Assembly: GCA_934646185.1 (NCBI GenBank)
Contig: CAKUEH010000014.1
Span: 1-64,000 of the forward strand
DNA length: 64,000 bases
DNA from: an uncultured Oscillospiraceae bacterium
GTDB lineage: Bacteria > Bacillota > Clostridia > Oscillospirales > Oscillospiraceae
Direction of reading: 5' to 3'
Below, piece by piece: positions 38,164 to 46,586 of this stretch. Position 1 is the first letter of the stretch; each line of letters begins with the position of its first letter. The position numbers were made by a program, and so were the translations under genes. Below the pieces are notes generated by a model. That model saw only the letters and a program-made list of their open reading frames with translations, had not been told where the DNA came from and searched no databases.

Positions 38164-38703
38164 ATGGCTAGACTGAAAGTAAAGTACACGGAAGAGATCG
38201 CTCCCGCCCTCATGAACAAGTTCCAGTATAAGTCCGTGATGCAGATCCCGAAGCTGAGCAAGGTCATCGTCAACGTTGGCTGCGGCGAATCCAAGGGCAA
38301 CGCCAAGGAGATCGAGGCTATCTGCAAGGACATCGCCACCATCACCGGCCAGAAGCCCATCACCACCAAGGCCCGCAAGTCCGTCGCGAACTTCAAAGTC
38401 CGTGAAGGCGAGACTGTCGGCGTCAAGGTCACCCTCCGCGGCGACCGTATGTGGGAATTCCTCGACCGTCTGTTCAACGTGGCTCTGCCCCGTGTCCGCG
38501 ACTTCCGCGGCATCAACCCCAACTCCTTCGACGGCCGCGGCAACTACGCCTTCGGTCTCAAGGAACAGCTGATCTTCCCGGAAATCGAGTACGACAAGGT
38601 CGACAAGATCCGCGGCATGGACATCTGCATCTGCACCACCGCGACCACCGACGAAGAAGCCAAAGAGCTGCTGACCATGGTCGGCGCTCCGTTCTACGCT
38701 TGA
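38164..38703 (+). CDS. rplE: 50S ribosomal protein L5
   Basis: A 179-residue L5, which binds 5S rRNA and contacts the P-site tRNA. Typical segments are IPKLSKVIVNVGCGE, ITGQKPITTKARKSVANFKVREG, FLDRLFNVALPRVRDFRG and the C-terminal AKELLTMVGAPF. GGGAGGATTG precedes the ATG. It is followed by rpsN after 16 bases, the usual order. Confidence 0.98.
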   Translation: MARLKVKYTEEIAPALMNKFQYKSVMQIPKLSKVIVNVGCGESKGNAKEIEAICKDIATITGQKPITTKARKSVANFKVREGETVGVKVTLRGDRMWEFLDRLFNVALPRVRDFRGINPNSFDGRGNYAFGLKEQLIFPEIEYDKVDKIRGMDICICTTATTDEEAKELLTMVGAPFYA

Positions 38704-38719
38704 TTGGAGGATACCGGTA

Positions 38720-38905
38720 ATGGCAAGAAAAGCAATGATTCTCAAGCAGAAGGAAGAACCCAAGTTCTCCACCCGCTACTACAACCGCTGCAAGATCTGC
38801 GGCCGTCCTCATGCTTACCTGCGTGACTACGGTGTCTGCCGTATCTGCTTCCGCGAGCTGGCATACAAGGGCCAGATCCCCGGAGTTAGAAAGGCATCTT
38901 GGTAA
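38720..38905 (+). CDS. rpsN: 30S ribosomal protein S14, zinc type
   Basis: A 61-residue S14 of the short zinc-binding class, with CKICG and CRICF supplying four cysteines. The end YKGQIPGVRKASW is canonical. ATTGGAGGAT precedes the ATG. The last codon and the stop form the beginning of a ~100-base inverted repeat (38899-38999), unlike any other gene end in the operon. Confidence 0.98.
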   Translation: MARKAMILKQKEEPKFSTRYYNRCKICGRPHAYLRDYGVCRICFRELAYKGQIPGVRKASW

Positions 38906-39214
38906 ATCTTTTTCCGCTATGCTGCGTTTCTGAACGCTCGGCGTACACGCGGTACGCCGTCGCGCTCAGACCTTGCCTAGCGAAAAAATCTTCACCAATC
39001 TGCCCTCAGAAGACTGAGAGGGCGGGGAGTGAAGAAGGGCGAAAGCCCGCAGCTTTCTTTGTTATCGCCAGGGCGGCGGGAGCCGCCCTCCAACGATAAA
39101 AGTATGGATGGCGAAAGGTCATGGTTAATCGGGCCGGCTCCGGCCGGCAGCAAGGATTAGTCGTGATACCTCGCCACCAAAACCGCACTGCGGTAACTTC
39201 AAACTAGGAGGAAC
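38899..39214 (+). other. Structured non-coding insertion between rpsN and rpsH
   Basis: The gap 38906-39219 interrupts an operon whose other gaps here are mostly under 30 bases. It starts with an imperfect 46-base inverted repeat from TTGGTAAATC (38899) to TCTTCACCAA (~38999), with a perfect CGGCGTAC/GTACGCCG tip. Then come GGGC-GAAA-GCCC (39037-39048), a two-step stem TTATCG/CGATAA (39062-39067 with 39094-39099) enclosing AGGGCGGC/GCCGCCCT (39070-39077 with 39082-39089), GCCGG/CCGGC near 39135 and ACCGC/GCGGT near 39182. No gene is seen in it. An inserted repeat element or a regulatory RNA are both possible. Confidence 0.65.
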
Positions 39215-39219
39215 AAACC

Positions 39220-39618
39220 ATGCAAATCACTGATCCTGTTGCCGATATGCTGACGCGCATCCGCAATGCAAACACGGCAAAGCACGAGTCCGTCGATGTG
39301 CCCGCTTCCAACCTGAAGAAGGCCATCGCAAAGATCCTGCTCGACGAAGGCTACATCAAGAGCTACGAAGTCGTCGAGGACGGCACCCAGGGCGTCATCC
39401 GCATCCAGCTGAAGTACCTTGCCGGTAAGGAAAAGGTCATCAGCGGCCTGCGCCGCGTCTCCAAGCCCGGCCTGCGTGTCTACGCCGGTGCTGACGAGCT
39501 GCCCAGAGTCCTCAAGGGTCTCGGCATCGCAATTATTTCCACGTCCAAGGGCGTCATGACCGACAAGGCAGCGCGTGCGAACCATGTCGGCGGCGAAGTC
39601 CTGGCATTCGTATGGTAA
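39220..39618 (+). CDS. rpsH: 30S ribosomal protein S8
   Basis: A 132-residue S8, which organises the central domain of 16S rRNA and in E. coli represses the spc operon. It begins MQITDPVADMLTRIRNANTA and ends with GVMTDKAARANHVGGEVLAFVW. CTAGGAGGAAC precedes the ATG. The structured gap upstream is where an autoregulatory site could be placed, but no S8-site likeness was established. Confidence 0.98.
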   Translation: MQITDPVADMLTRIRNANTAKHESVDVPASNLKKAIAKILLDEGYIKSYEVVEDGTQGVIRIQLKYLAGKEKVISGLRRVSKPGLRVYAGADELPRVLKGLGIAIISTSKGVMTDKAARANHVGGEVLAFVW

Positions 39619-39633
39619 GGAGGGTATTGAACA

Positions 39634-40179
39634 ATGTCTAGAATTGGCAGAATGCCCGTTACCATCCCCGCAGGCGTCGAGGTTTCCGTCGCGGAGCCGA
39701 ACGTCGTTACCGTAAAGGGCCCCAAGGGCACACTGACACAGACGATGCGCCCGGAGATGATCATCAAGGTCGAAGGCAATGAGATCCATGTCGGCCGTCC
39801 GTCCGAGGATAAGCTGCACAAGAGCCTGCACGGCCTGACCCGCAGCCTGATTCACGACATGGTCGTCGGCGTGACCGATGGCTTCAAGAAAGAGCTCGAG
39901 ATCAACGGCGTTGGCTATAAGGCCAGCAAGGAAGGCAAGAAGCTCGTCATGAACCTCGGCTATTCCCACCTTGTCACCATGGAAGAGATCGACGGCATCA
40001 CGATCGATGTCCCGGCTCCCAACAAGGTCGTCATCAACGGCATCGACAAGCAGAAGGTCGGCCAGTTTGCAGCGAACGTCAGAGGCAAGAGACCTCCCGA
40101 GCCTTACAAGGGCAAGGGCATCAAGTATGCCACTGAGACCATTCGCCACAAAGAAGGCAAGGCCGGCGGCAAGAAGTAA
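39634..40179 (+). CDS. rplF: 50S ribosomal protein L6
   Basis: A 181-residue L6 by the factor-binding region. The duplicated fold is seen as IGRMPVTIPAGVEVSVAE with TVKGPKGTLTQ, then GVGYKASKEGKKLVMNLGYSH and the C-terminal KGKGIKYATETIRHKEGKAG. TAAGGAGGG lies about 10 bases before the ATG. Standard length and order. Confidence 0.98.
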   Translation: MSRIGRMPVTIPAGVEVSVAEPNVVTVKGPKGTLTQTMRPEMIIKVEGNEIHVGRPSEDKLHKSLHGLTRSLIHDMVVGVTDGFKKELEINGVGYKASKEGKKLVMNLGYSHLVTMEEIDGITIDVPAPNKVVINGIDKQKVGQFAANVRGKRPPEPYKGKGIKYATETIRHKEGKAGGKK

Positions 40180-40196
40180 TTAGGAGGTGTGCCATT

Positions 40197-40556
40197 ATGG
40201 TGAAAACATTTGATAAGAACGCTCAGCGTATGAAGCGTCATACCCGCGTTCGCGGAAAGATCTCCGGCACCGCAGAACGGCCCCGCCTGAACGTCTACCG
40301 CAGCAACGCCAACATCTACGCACAGATCATCGACGACGTCAACGGCGTTACGCTCGTTGCCGCCGCTTCCAATGAGAAGGATTTCGAAGGCGCTACCGGC
40401 AACAAGGAAGCTGCCCGCAAGGTCGGCAAGCTGGTTGCGGAACGCGCCAAGGCAAAGGGCATCGACACTGTCGTGTTCGATCGTGGCGGCTATATCTACC
40501 ACGGTCGTGTGGCAGAGCTTGCCGAAGGCGCCCGCGAAGGCGGCCTGGAATTCTAA
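40197..40556 (+). CDS. rplR: 50S ribosomal protein L18
   Basis: A 119-residue L18, which binds 5S rRNA with L5. Markers are RMKRHTRVRGKISGTAERPR, YRSNANIYAQIIDD and the C-terminal FDRGGYIYHGRVAELAEGAREGGL. TTAGGAGGTG precedes the ATG. rpsE follows after 17 bases. Confidence 0.98.
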   Translation: MVKTFDKNAQRMKRHTRVRGKISGTAERPRLNVYRSNANIYAQIIDDVNGVTLVAAASNEKDFEGATGNKEAARKVGKLVAERAKAKGIDTVVFDRGGYIYHGRVAELAEGAREGGLEF

Positions 40557-40573
40557 TCGGAGGAGGATGAACA

Positions 40574-41092
40574 ATGGCTTACAATAGAGATCGCGCACCC
40601 AAGGAAGACAATGGCCCGGAAATGATCGAAAAGGTCGTTTACCTGAACCGCGTTTCCAAGACCGTCAAGGGCGGCCGTGTCATGAAGTTCTCCGCTCTGG
40701 TTGTTGTCGGCGACGGCAAGGGCACCGTTGGCTACGGCCTCGGCAAGGCTGCTGAAGTTTCCGAAGCAATCCTGAAGGGCATTGCTGACGCGAAGAAGAA
40801 CATGGTCAAGATCACGCTCGAAGGCACCACGATTCCGCACGACATCATCGGCGAATTCGGCGCTGGCCGCGTCATGCTGAAGCCGGCTCCCGAAGGCACC
40901 GGCATCATCGCCGGCGGCGCTGTCCGTGCTGTCATGGAAGCAGTCGGCATTTCCAACATTCGTGCAAAGTGCCTGCGCTCGAACAACCCGCAGAACGTTG
41001 TCAAGGCAACGATGCAGGGTCTGACCTCTCTGCGCGACGCAGCGGAAGTTGCGCGCATCAGAGGCAAGAACGTGGAAGACATCGTCGGTTAA
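40574..41092 (+). CDS. rpsE: 30S ribosomal protein S5
   Basis: A 172-residue S5, part of the mRNA entry helicase region and of decoding fidelity. It has EKVVYLNRVSKTVKGGR (double-stranded RNA binding), VVGDGKGTVGYGLGKA and GGAVRAVMEAVGISNIRAKC. The loop where spectinomycin resistance changes occur (VSKTVKGG) is unaltered. GGAGGAGGAT precedes the ATG. Confidence 0.98.
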   Translation: MAYNRDRAPKEDNGPEMIEKVVYLNRVSKTVKGGRVMKFSALVVVGDGKGTVGYGLGKAAEVSEAILKGIADAKKNMVKITLEGTTIPHDIIGEFGAGRVMLKPAPEGTGIIAGGAVRAVMEAVGISNIRAKCLRSNNPQNVVKATMQGLTSLRDAAEVARIRGKNVEDIVG

Positions 41093-41104
41093 GGAGGGCT
41101 CAAA

Positions 41105-41287
41105 ATGGCGAATCTTAGAATTAAGCTTGTCAAGAGCCTGAACGGCCGTCTTGAAAAGCACATTGCGACCGCGCATTCCCTCGGTCTGCGCAAGATCGGT
41201 CAGGAAACTGTTCAGCCTGACAACACCCAGACTCGCGGCAAGATCGCAAAGATCGGCTATCTGCTGCAGGTCACGGAAGAACAATAA
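41105..41287 (+). CDS. rpmD: 50S ribosomal protein L30
   Basis: A 60-residue L30. It reads LRIKLVKSLNGRLEKHIATA and GLRKIGQETVQPDNTQTRGK, with the C-terminal KIGYLLQVTEE. AAGGAGGGC precedes the ATG. The gene starts 12 bases after rpsE and is short but complete. Confidence 0.97.
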   Translation: MANLRIKLVKSLNGRLEKHIATAHSLGLRKIGQETVQPDNTQTRGKIAKIGYLLQVTEEQ

Positions 41288-41300
41288 GGAGGACAAGTAG

Positions 41301-41741
41301 ATGAATTTACATGAACTTGCTCCGGTTATGGGTTCTACCCATGTGAATAAGCGCAAGGGCCGTGGCACCGGCACTGGCAACGGCAAGACCGCAGGCCGCG
41401 GACACAAGGGCCAGAAGGCCCGTTCGGGCGGCAAGCTCCGCATCGGCTTCGAAGGCGGCCAGATGCCTCTGGCACGCCGCATCCCGAAGCGCGGCTTCAA
41501 CAACATCTTCGCAGAGCCCCTGACGGCTGTGAACGTCGCGGTTCTCAACAGATTCGAAGACGGCGCGGTCGTTGACGCGGCTGCTCTGATCGAAAAAGGC
41601 ATTCTGCACGATTGCAAGTACGGTCTGAAGGTTCTTGGCAACGGCAGCGTTTCCAAGAAGGTCACCGTGAAGGCTGCCGCCTTCTCGGAGTCTGCCAAGG
41701 AAAAAATCGAAAAGGCGGGCGGAAAGGCCGAGGTGGTGTAA
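41301..41741 (+). CDS. rplO: 50S ribosomal protein L15
   Basis: A 146-residue L15. The basic N-terminal arm includes GSTHVNKRKGRGTGTGNGKTAGRGHKG and the globular domain carries GFEGGQMPLARRIPKRGF. It ends with AGGKAEVV. TAAGGAGGAC precedes the ATG. The stop is followed without a gap by the GTG start of secY, suggesting coupled translation. Confidence 0.98.
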   Translation: MNLHELAPVMGSTHVNKRKGRGTGTGNGKTAGRGHKGQKARSGGKLRIGFEGGQMPLARRIPKRGFNNIFAEPLTAVNVAVLNRFEDGAVVDAAALIEKGILHDCKYGLKVLGNGSVSKKVTVKAAAFSESAKEKIEKAGGKAEVV

Positions 41742-43028
41742 GTGTTTACAACACTCCGTAATGCGTGGAAGATCCCCGAGCTCCGCAAGAAGATCCTCTT
41801 CACGCTGTTCGTCCTTCTGATCTACCGCCTGGGCTCCTGCGTTCCCGTTCCCTACGTCAACGTAGCAGAGCTCGCGACCTACTTCTCCCAGCAGCTGTCC
41901 GGTACGGTCCTGGGTCTGTACAACGCGATGTCCGGTTCTGCGTTCTCGCAGGCGACGGTCTTCGCCATCGGCATCCAGCCGTATATCAACGCATCCATTA
42001 TCATCGAGCTTCTCGCCATCGCCATCCCCGCCCTTGAGCGTCTTGCCAAGGAGGGCGGCGAGGAAGGCCAGAAGAAGATCCAGCGCATCACCCGCTACAC
42101 CACGGTCGGCCTTGCTCTTCTGATGGGCTTTGCCTACTATGTGATGCTCAAGAACTACAACCTGCTCAACGAGACCGGCTTCCTTGCGGGCCTTGTCATC
42201 GTCGTGACCTTCATGGCCGGCGCGTCCTTCCTGATGTGGATGGGCGAGCAGATCGATCAGTTCGGCATCGGCAACGGCATCTCGATGATCCTGTTCGCAG
42301 GTATCATTTCCCGTATCCCGTCGCTCGTCAGCACGCTCGTCTCCTCGCTGGCCTCCGGCGCGATCAAGTGGTACACCGCGATCCTGCTGGTCCTCGGCAT
42401 GCTGCTGATCGTAGTGTTCATCGTGTTCATCACGAATTCCGAGCGCCGGATCCCCGTCCAGTACGCCAAGCGCGTGGTCGGCCGCAAGATGTACGGCGGT
42501 CAGAGCACGTTCCTGCCGATCAAGGTCAACATGTCCGGCGTTCTGCCGATCATCTTCGCGCAGTCCATCGCGACTCTGCCCGCGACGATCATCGCCTTCA
42601 CCGGCACCGGCAGCAGCTCCTTCTGGACCTGGATGAACACCTATATCTTCGACACGAAGAGCGCGTTCTACATCGTCTGCTACTTCCTGCTGATCATTGC
42701 GTTCAGCTACTTCTATGCAACGATCCAGTTTAACCCGATCGAAATCGCCAATAACCTCAAGAAGAACGGCGGCTTCATCCCCGGCTTCCGCCCGGGCAAG
42801 CCGACCTCGGACTTCATCCTGAAGGTTATCAACAAGATCACGCTCTTTGGCGCGCTGTATCTGGCGATCGTCGCGATCCTGCCGATCATCGTCGGCATCA
42901 TCATCAAGAACACCTCCCTCGCCGTGGGCGGCACGTCCGTCATCATCGTCGTCGGTGTTGCGCTTGAGACGGTCAAGAGCCTCGAGGCGCAGATGCTGAT
43001 GCGTCACTACAAAGGCTTCCTGGAGTAA
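41742..43028 (+). CDS. secY: Protein translocase channel subunit SecY
   Basis: A 428-residue SecY, the channel for protein export and membrane insertion. Ten hydrophobic helices are present. Early markers are VFTTLRNAWKIPELRKKILF and YRLGSCVPVPYV (TM1), the plug region FSQQLSGTVLGLYNAMSG, GIQPYINASIIIELL (TM2b), the cytosolic loop SERRIPVQYAKRVVG and C-terminal GGTSVIIVVGVALET. The GTG at 41742 directly follows the rplO stop. It is usual for the operon to continue with adk and map. Confidence 0.98.
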   Translation: MFTTLRNAWKIPELRKKILFTLFVLLIYRLGSCVPVPYVNVAELATYFSQQLSGTVLGLYNAMSGSAFSQATVFAIGIQPYINASIIIELLAIAIPALERLAKEGGEEGQKKIQRITRYTTVGLALLMGFAYYVMLKNYNLLNETGFLAGLVIVVTFMAGASFLMWMGEQIDQFGIGNGISMILFAGIISRIPSLVSTLVSSLASGAIKWYTAILLVLGMLLIVVFIVFITNSERRIPVQYAKRVVGRKMYGGQSTFLPIKVNMSGVLPIIFAQSIATLPATIIAFTGTGSSSFWTWMNTYIFDTKSAFYIVCYFLLIIAFSYFYATIQFNPIEIANNLKKNGGFIPGFRPGKPTSDFILKVINKITLFGALYLAIVAILPIIVGIIIKNTSLAVGGTSVIIVVGVALETVKSLEAQMLMRHYKGFLE

Positions 43029-43043
43029 TTGGAGGAAGATGCT

Positions 43044-43676
43044 ATGAAGCTGATTCTTTTGGGTGCTCCCGGTGCCGGAAAAGGCACACAGGCGGAGATC
43101 ATCAGCAAGAAGCTGAACATCCCCACCATTTCCACCGGCAACATTCTTCGCGAAGCGATCAAAAACGGAACCGAGACTGGCCTGAAGGCCAAGAGCTTCA
43201 TGGACGCTGGCAAGCTCGTTCCGGACGATGTCATCATCGGCATCGTCCGCGAGCGGGTCGCCCGCGCGGATTGTGCGAACGGCTTCATCCTGGATGGAGT
43301 CCCCCGCACGATCCCGCAGGCCGAGGCGCTCGAAGCGGCCGGGATCCATTTTGACGCGGTCGTGTCCATCGAGATCGCCGACGAAGTGATCGAAGCGCGC
43401 ATGACCGGCCGCCGCGTCTGTGGCAGCTGCGGCGCGAGCTTCCACATCGCGGCGAATCCGCCGAAGGTTGAAGGCGTCTGCGATCTGTGCGGCGCTCCGC
43501 TCACCGTCCGCAAGGACGATGCGCCGGAGACGGTCAAGAACAGATTGAAGGTGTTCCACGCCGAGACGGAGCCGCTGAAGGACTTCTACAAGAAGCTCGG
43601 CAATCTCAAGCTGGTGGAAGGCAACCAGCCCATCGAACATGCGACCAGAGATATTCTGGCTGCATTGGGTGAATAA
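43044..43676 (+). CDS. adk: Adenylate kinase, zinc-lid type
   Basis: A 210-residue kinase that balances ATP, ADP and AMP. Markers are P-loop LGAPGAGKGTQAE, AMP-site TISTGNILREA, GFILDGVPRTIPQAEAL, and a long LID with CGSCGASFH and CDLCGAP, four cysteines that bind structural zinc as in Gram-positive enzymes. The start at 43044 follows TTGGAGGAAGATG. An ATG five codons upstream (43029) lies within the binding site. Confidence 0.97.
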   Translation: MKLILLGAPGAGKGTQAEIISKKLNIPTISTGNILREAIKNGTETGLKAKSFMDAGKLVPDDVIIGIVRERVARADCANGFILDGVPRTIPQAEALEAAGIHFDAVVSIEIADEVIEARMTGRRVCGSCGASFHIAANPPKVEGVCDLCGAPLTVRKDDAPETVKNRLKVFHAETEPLKDFYKKLGNLKLVEGNQPIEHATRDILAALGE

Positions 43677-43677
43677 C

Positions 43678-44433
43678 ATGATTCCAGTAAAAAATGAGCG
43701 CGAACTGGTGATTATGCGCAAGGCCTGTAAAATTACCGCGGCAGCGCGTGCTTTGGCAGGCGAAATGGTAAGGCCCGGCGTAACGACCAAACAGATCGAC
43801 AAGGCGGTATACGACTTTATCCTGTCACAGGGAGCAAGACCGACGTTCCTCGGCTACGGGGGCTTCCCGGCCAGCACCTGCATCTCCATCAATGAGGTCG
43901 TCATTCACGGCATTCCGGGCAACCGGGTGCTCAAGGAAGGCGATATCGTCTCGGTGGACGTGGGCGCGACATGGGGCGGTTTTACTGGCGACTGTGCCGC
44001 TACTTTCGCATGTGGGGAAATTTCACCCACGGCGCAGAAGCTCATTACGGTAACAGAACAGAGCTTTTACGAGGGAATCAAATTTGCACGTCAGGGCAAC
44101 CGGATCTCCGACATCGGCCATGCGGTGCAGACATACGTGGAAAGCCATGGATTTGGCGTGGTTCGCGCATTTGTCGGGCACGGCGTCGGCGAAAAGATGC
44201 ACGAAGAACCGGAGGTCCCAAATTACGGCTCCCCCGGCAGAGGTCCGCGGATGGTCAAAGGCATGACCCTGGCAATCGAACCGATGGTCACGCAGGGTTC
44301 GTACGATGTACGGGTCCTGAAGGACGGTTGGACGACTGTAACTGCCGACGGCAAGCTCGCGGCGCACTATGAAAACTCGATCCTGATTACCGACGGCGAA
44401 CCGGAAATCCTCACCGTACCTGAGGGCCTGTAA
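43678..44433 (+). CDS. map: Methionine aminopeptidase, type I
   Basis: A 251-residue enzyme that removes N-terminal methionine. The metal ligands lie in SVDVGATWGGFTGDCAATF (two Asp), GHGVGEKMHEEP (His), AIEPMVTQG (Glu) and the final HYENSILITDG (Glu). NEVVIHGIPGNRVL precedes the active site. It begins one base after the adk stop (TAACATG), without a distinct binding site of its own, so coupling is likely. The open frame reaches further upstream inside adk. Confidence 0.97.
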   Translation: MIPVKNERELVIMRKACKITAAARALAGEMVRPGVTTKQIDKAVYDFILSQGARPTFLGYGGFPASTCISINEVVIHGIPGNRVLKEGDIVSVDVGATWGGFTGDCAATFACGEISPTAQKLITVTEQSFYEGIKFARQGNRISDIGHAVQTYVESHGFGVVRAFVGHGVGEKMHEEPEVPNYGSPGRGPRMVKGMTLAIEPMVTQGSYDVRVLKDGWTTVTADGKLAAHYENSILITDGEPEILTVPEGL

Positions 44434-44436
44434 GAT

Positions 44437-44721
44437 ATGGAAGCTGACAAATCAAGCCTGGTCGTCTCAATGGCCGGACGCGACAGGGGCCAGCTGTTCT
44501 ACGTGATCGACGCGGATGAACAGTATGTCTATCTCGCCGACGGCAAGAGCCGCAGGCTGGAGAAGCCGAAGCGCAAAAAGCGCAAGCATGTACAGCAGAT
44601 CCCCAGGACGGAGTCACGAATCGCCGAGAAAATTCGCAACGGCGAGAAGGTACTCAATAGCGAATTACGAAAAGAATTGGCCAGTATCGGCCAAAAACAA
44701 AGTCAAAACCAAGGGGGTTAA
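44437..44721 (+). CDS. KOW-domain RNA-binding protein
   Basis: A 94-residue protein found between map and infA in many Clostridia. A KOW-type strand pair (LVVSMAGRDRGQLFYVIDAD, residues ~8-27) and YVYLADGKSRRLEKPKRKKRKH give it an L14e-like, basic RNA-binding face; the C-terminal half is helical (ESRIAEKIRNGEKVLNSELRKEL). It starts 3 bases after map. Its precise RNA target is unknown; the operon position points to the ribosome. Confidence 0.88.
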   Translation: MEADKSSLVVSMAGRDRGQLFYVIDADEQYVYLADGKSRRLEKPKRKKRKHVQQIPRTESRIAEKIRNGEKVLNSELRKELASIGQKQSQNQGG

Positions 44722-44727
44722 TTGATC

Positions 44728-44946
44728 TTGGCAAAAGACGACGTAATCGAACTTGAGGGCATCGTTACCGATGCACTGCCGAATGCCATGTTCTCCGTCG
44801 ACATCGGCGGCGGGCACACCATTCTGGCACACATTTCCGGCAAGCTCCGGATGAACTTTATCAAGATCCTGCCCGGTGATAAGGTCACGGTGCAAATGTC
44901 GCCGTACGATCTGACCAGAGGAAGGATCACATGGAGAAGTAAATAG
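44728..44946 (+). CDS. infA: Translation initiation factor IF-1
   Basis: A 72-residue OB-fold IF-1 that occupies the A site during initiation. It reads AKDDVIELEGIVTDALPNAMF, GHTILAHISGKLRMNFIKI and PGDKVTVQMSPYDLTRGRITWR. Two TTG codons are possible starts, 44722 and 44728. The second gives exactly the normal 72 residues beginning (M)AKDD and is 10 bases from the GGGGG binding site, so it is preferred. The TTG start may hold IF-1 synthesis below its neighbours. Confidence 0.96.
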   Translation: MAKDDVIELEGIVTDALPNAMFSVDIGGGHTILAHISGKLRMNFIKILPGDKVTVQMSPYDLTRGRITWRSK

Positions 44947-44976
44947 AGACTTGAGGTCTCAATGGAGGTTAACAGT

Positions 44977-45090
44977 ATGAAGGTAAGACCGTCCGTGAAG
45001 CCCATGTGCGAAAAATGCAAGATCATCAAGCGCAAGGGCCGTGTTATGGTTATTTGCGAAAACCCGAAGCATAAGCAGAGACAAGGTTAA
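44977..45090 (+). CDS. rpmJ: 50S ribosomal protein L36
   Basis: A 37-residue zinc-binding L36, the smallest ribosomal protein. It reads MKVRPSVKPMCEKCKIIKR and continues with GRVMVICENPKHKQRQG. Three cysteines and the final histidine form the zinc site. TGGAGGTT lies 8 bases before the ATG. It sits in its normal place between infA and rpsM. Confidence 0.97.
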   Translation: MKVRPSVKPMCEKCKIIKRKGRVMVICENPKHKQRQG

Positions 45091-45110
45091 TAGGAGGTGC
45101 TCTAGAGTAA

Positions 45111-45479
45111 ATGGCACGTATTGCTGGTATTGACCTGCCCCGTGAGAAGCGAATCGAGATCGGTTTGACTTATATCTACGGCATTGGCAGAACAAGTGCA
45201 AAGAAGATCCTTGAAATGGCTCAGATCGACCCGGATATCCGCGTGAAGGATCTGACCGAGGATCAGGAATCTGCGCTCCGTGAAGTGATCGACAAGCACT
45301 TCACCATCGAGGGCGACCTCCGCCGTGAGGTTGCGCTGAACATCAAGCGCCTGACTGAGATCGGCTGCTATCGCGGCGTGCGTCATCGCCGCGGCCTGCC
45401 CGTTCACGGCCAGAGAACCAAGACCAACGCCCGTACACGCAAGGGCCCGAAGAAGACCATTGCGAATAAGAAGAAGTAA
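45111..45479 (+). CDS. rpsM: 30S ribosomal protein S13
   Basis: A 122-residue S13, the head protein that touches both tRNAs and L5 across the subunit bridge. Markers are ARIAGIDLPREKRIEIGLTY, YGIGRTSAKKIL and the basic C-terminal RHRRGLPVHGQRTKTNARTR. TAGGAGGTGC lies upstream of the ATG. Standard in length. Confidence 0.98.
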   Translation: MARIAGIDLPREKRIEIGLTYIYGIGRTSAKKILEMAQIDPDIRVKDLTEDQESALREVIDKHFTIEGDLRREVALNIKRLTEIGCYRGVRHRRGLPVHGQRTKTNARTRKGPKKTIANKKK

Positions 45480-45494
45480 GGAGGGATATGTACA

Positions 45495-45893
45495 ATGGCT
45501 AAAGCAGTAAAGAAAGTTGTCAAGCGCCGTCGCGAGCGCAAGACGATCGAAAAGGGCGCCGTGCATATCCGTTCGTCCTTTAACAACACCATGGTCACCG
45601 TGACCGACGCCAGCGGCAACGCCCTGTCCTGGGCTTCCTCCGGCGGCCTCGGCTTCCGCGGCAGCAGAAAGTCCACTCCGTACGCCGCGCAGATGGTCGC
45701 AGAGACCGCTGCAAAGGCAGCTGTGGAAAACTATGGTCTGAAGACTGTCGAAGTCTTCGTCAAGGGCCCCGGCCAGGGCCGTGAATCCGCGATCCGCGCG
45801 CTGCAGTCCGCAGGTCTCGAGGTCACGCTCATCAAGGACGTCACCCCGATCCCGCACAACGGCTGCCGTCCGCCCAAGCGCCGCCGCGTTTGA
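45495..45893 (+). CDS. rpsK: 30S ribosomal protein S11
   Basis: A 132-residue S11 of the platform near the E site. It shows GAVHIRSSFNNTMVTVTDASG, GFRGSRKSTPYAAQMVAE and the C-terminal DVTPIPHNGCRPPKRRRV. AAGGAGGGAT precedes the ATG. It is part of the alpha operon together with rpsM, rpsD, rpoA and rplQ. Confidence 0.98.
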   Translation: MAKAVKKVVKRRRERKTIEKGAVHIRSSFNNTMVTVTDASGNALSWASSGGLGFRGSRKSTPYAAQMVAETAAKAAVENYGLKTVEVFVKGPGQGRESAIRALQSAGLEVTLIKDVTPIPHNGCRPPKRRRV

Positions 45894-45911
45894 TGAAGGA
45901 GGAGAATTGAT

Positions 45912-46508
45912 ATGGCAAAGAATACACAGCCTGTTCTGAAGCGCTGCAGAACGCTCGGCGTTTCTCCCGCAGCCATGGGCTACTCCAAGCAGTCCAACCG
46001 CAATCCCGGCGGCAAAAGAAGAACCAAGAAGTCTGAGTACGGCACGCAGCTGACCGAAAAGCAGAAGGTCAAATTCGTGTACGGCATTCTCGAGAAGCAG
46101 TTCCACACGCTCTATGAGAAGGCCGAGAGCATGAAGGGCAACACCGGCGAGAATCTGCTGAGCCTCGTCGAGCGCAGACTGGACAACGTTGTTTACCGTC
46201 TTGGCTATGCTTCCACGCGCCGCGAGGCCCGTCAGCTGGTCAACCACGGCCACTACACCGTCAACGGCAAGCGCGTCAACATTCCGTCCTACACGGTCAA
46301 TGTCGGCGACGTCATCGCCGTCTGCGAAAACAGCTGCTCCACCACCCGCTTCAAGAAGATGAAGGAAGACGACGCTTTCATCAACGCTCCGAAGTGGCTG
46401 GAAAGAGACAAGAACACCCTCAGCGGCAAGGTTATCGCACTGCCCGCAAGAGACGATATTGACTTCGAGATTGCAGAAAATCTGATCGTCGAATTGTACT
46501 CCAAGTAA
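45912..46508 (+). CDS. rpsD: 30S ribosomal protein S4
   Basis: A 198-residue S4, a primary 16S rRNA binder. It is of the zinc-free type: the N-terminal domain (KNTQPVLKRCRTLGVSPAAMG) has one cysteine instead of four. The S4 RNA-binding domain reads RLDNVVYRLGYASTRREARQLVNHGHYTVNGKRVNIPSY in outline. AAGGAGGAG precedes the ATG. It is followed by a 78-base gap before rpoA. Confidence 0.97.
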   Translation: MAKNTQPVLKRCRTLGVSPAAMGYSKQSNRNPGGKRRTKKSEYGTQLTEKQKVKFVYGILEKQFHTLYEKAESMKGNTGENLLSLVERRLDNVVYRLGYASTRREARQLVNHGHYTVNGKRVNIPSYTVNVGDVIAVCENSCSTTRFKKMKEDDAFINAPKWLERDKNTLSGKVIALPARDDIDFEIAENLIVELYSK

Positions 46509-46586
46509 CGTTTCACCCTCGTTTATTGGTAAGCTGAATTCGGCAACGAAACAAGGTTTCGTAGTTACAAGGAGGGTAATTTATTC

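Noticed and set aside
41307..43802. An 831-codon minus-strand open frame opposite rplO, secY and adk.
   Set aside because: The opposite strand carries three unmistakable genes; the minus frame is low-complexity and Asp/His-rich, as expected from antisense of biased codons.
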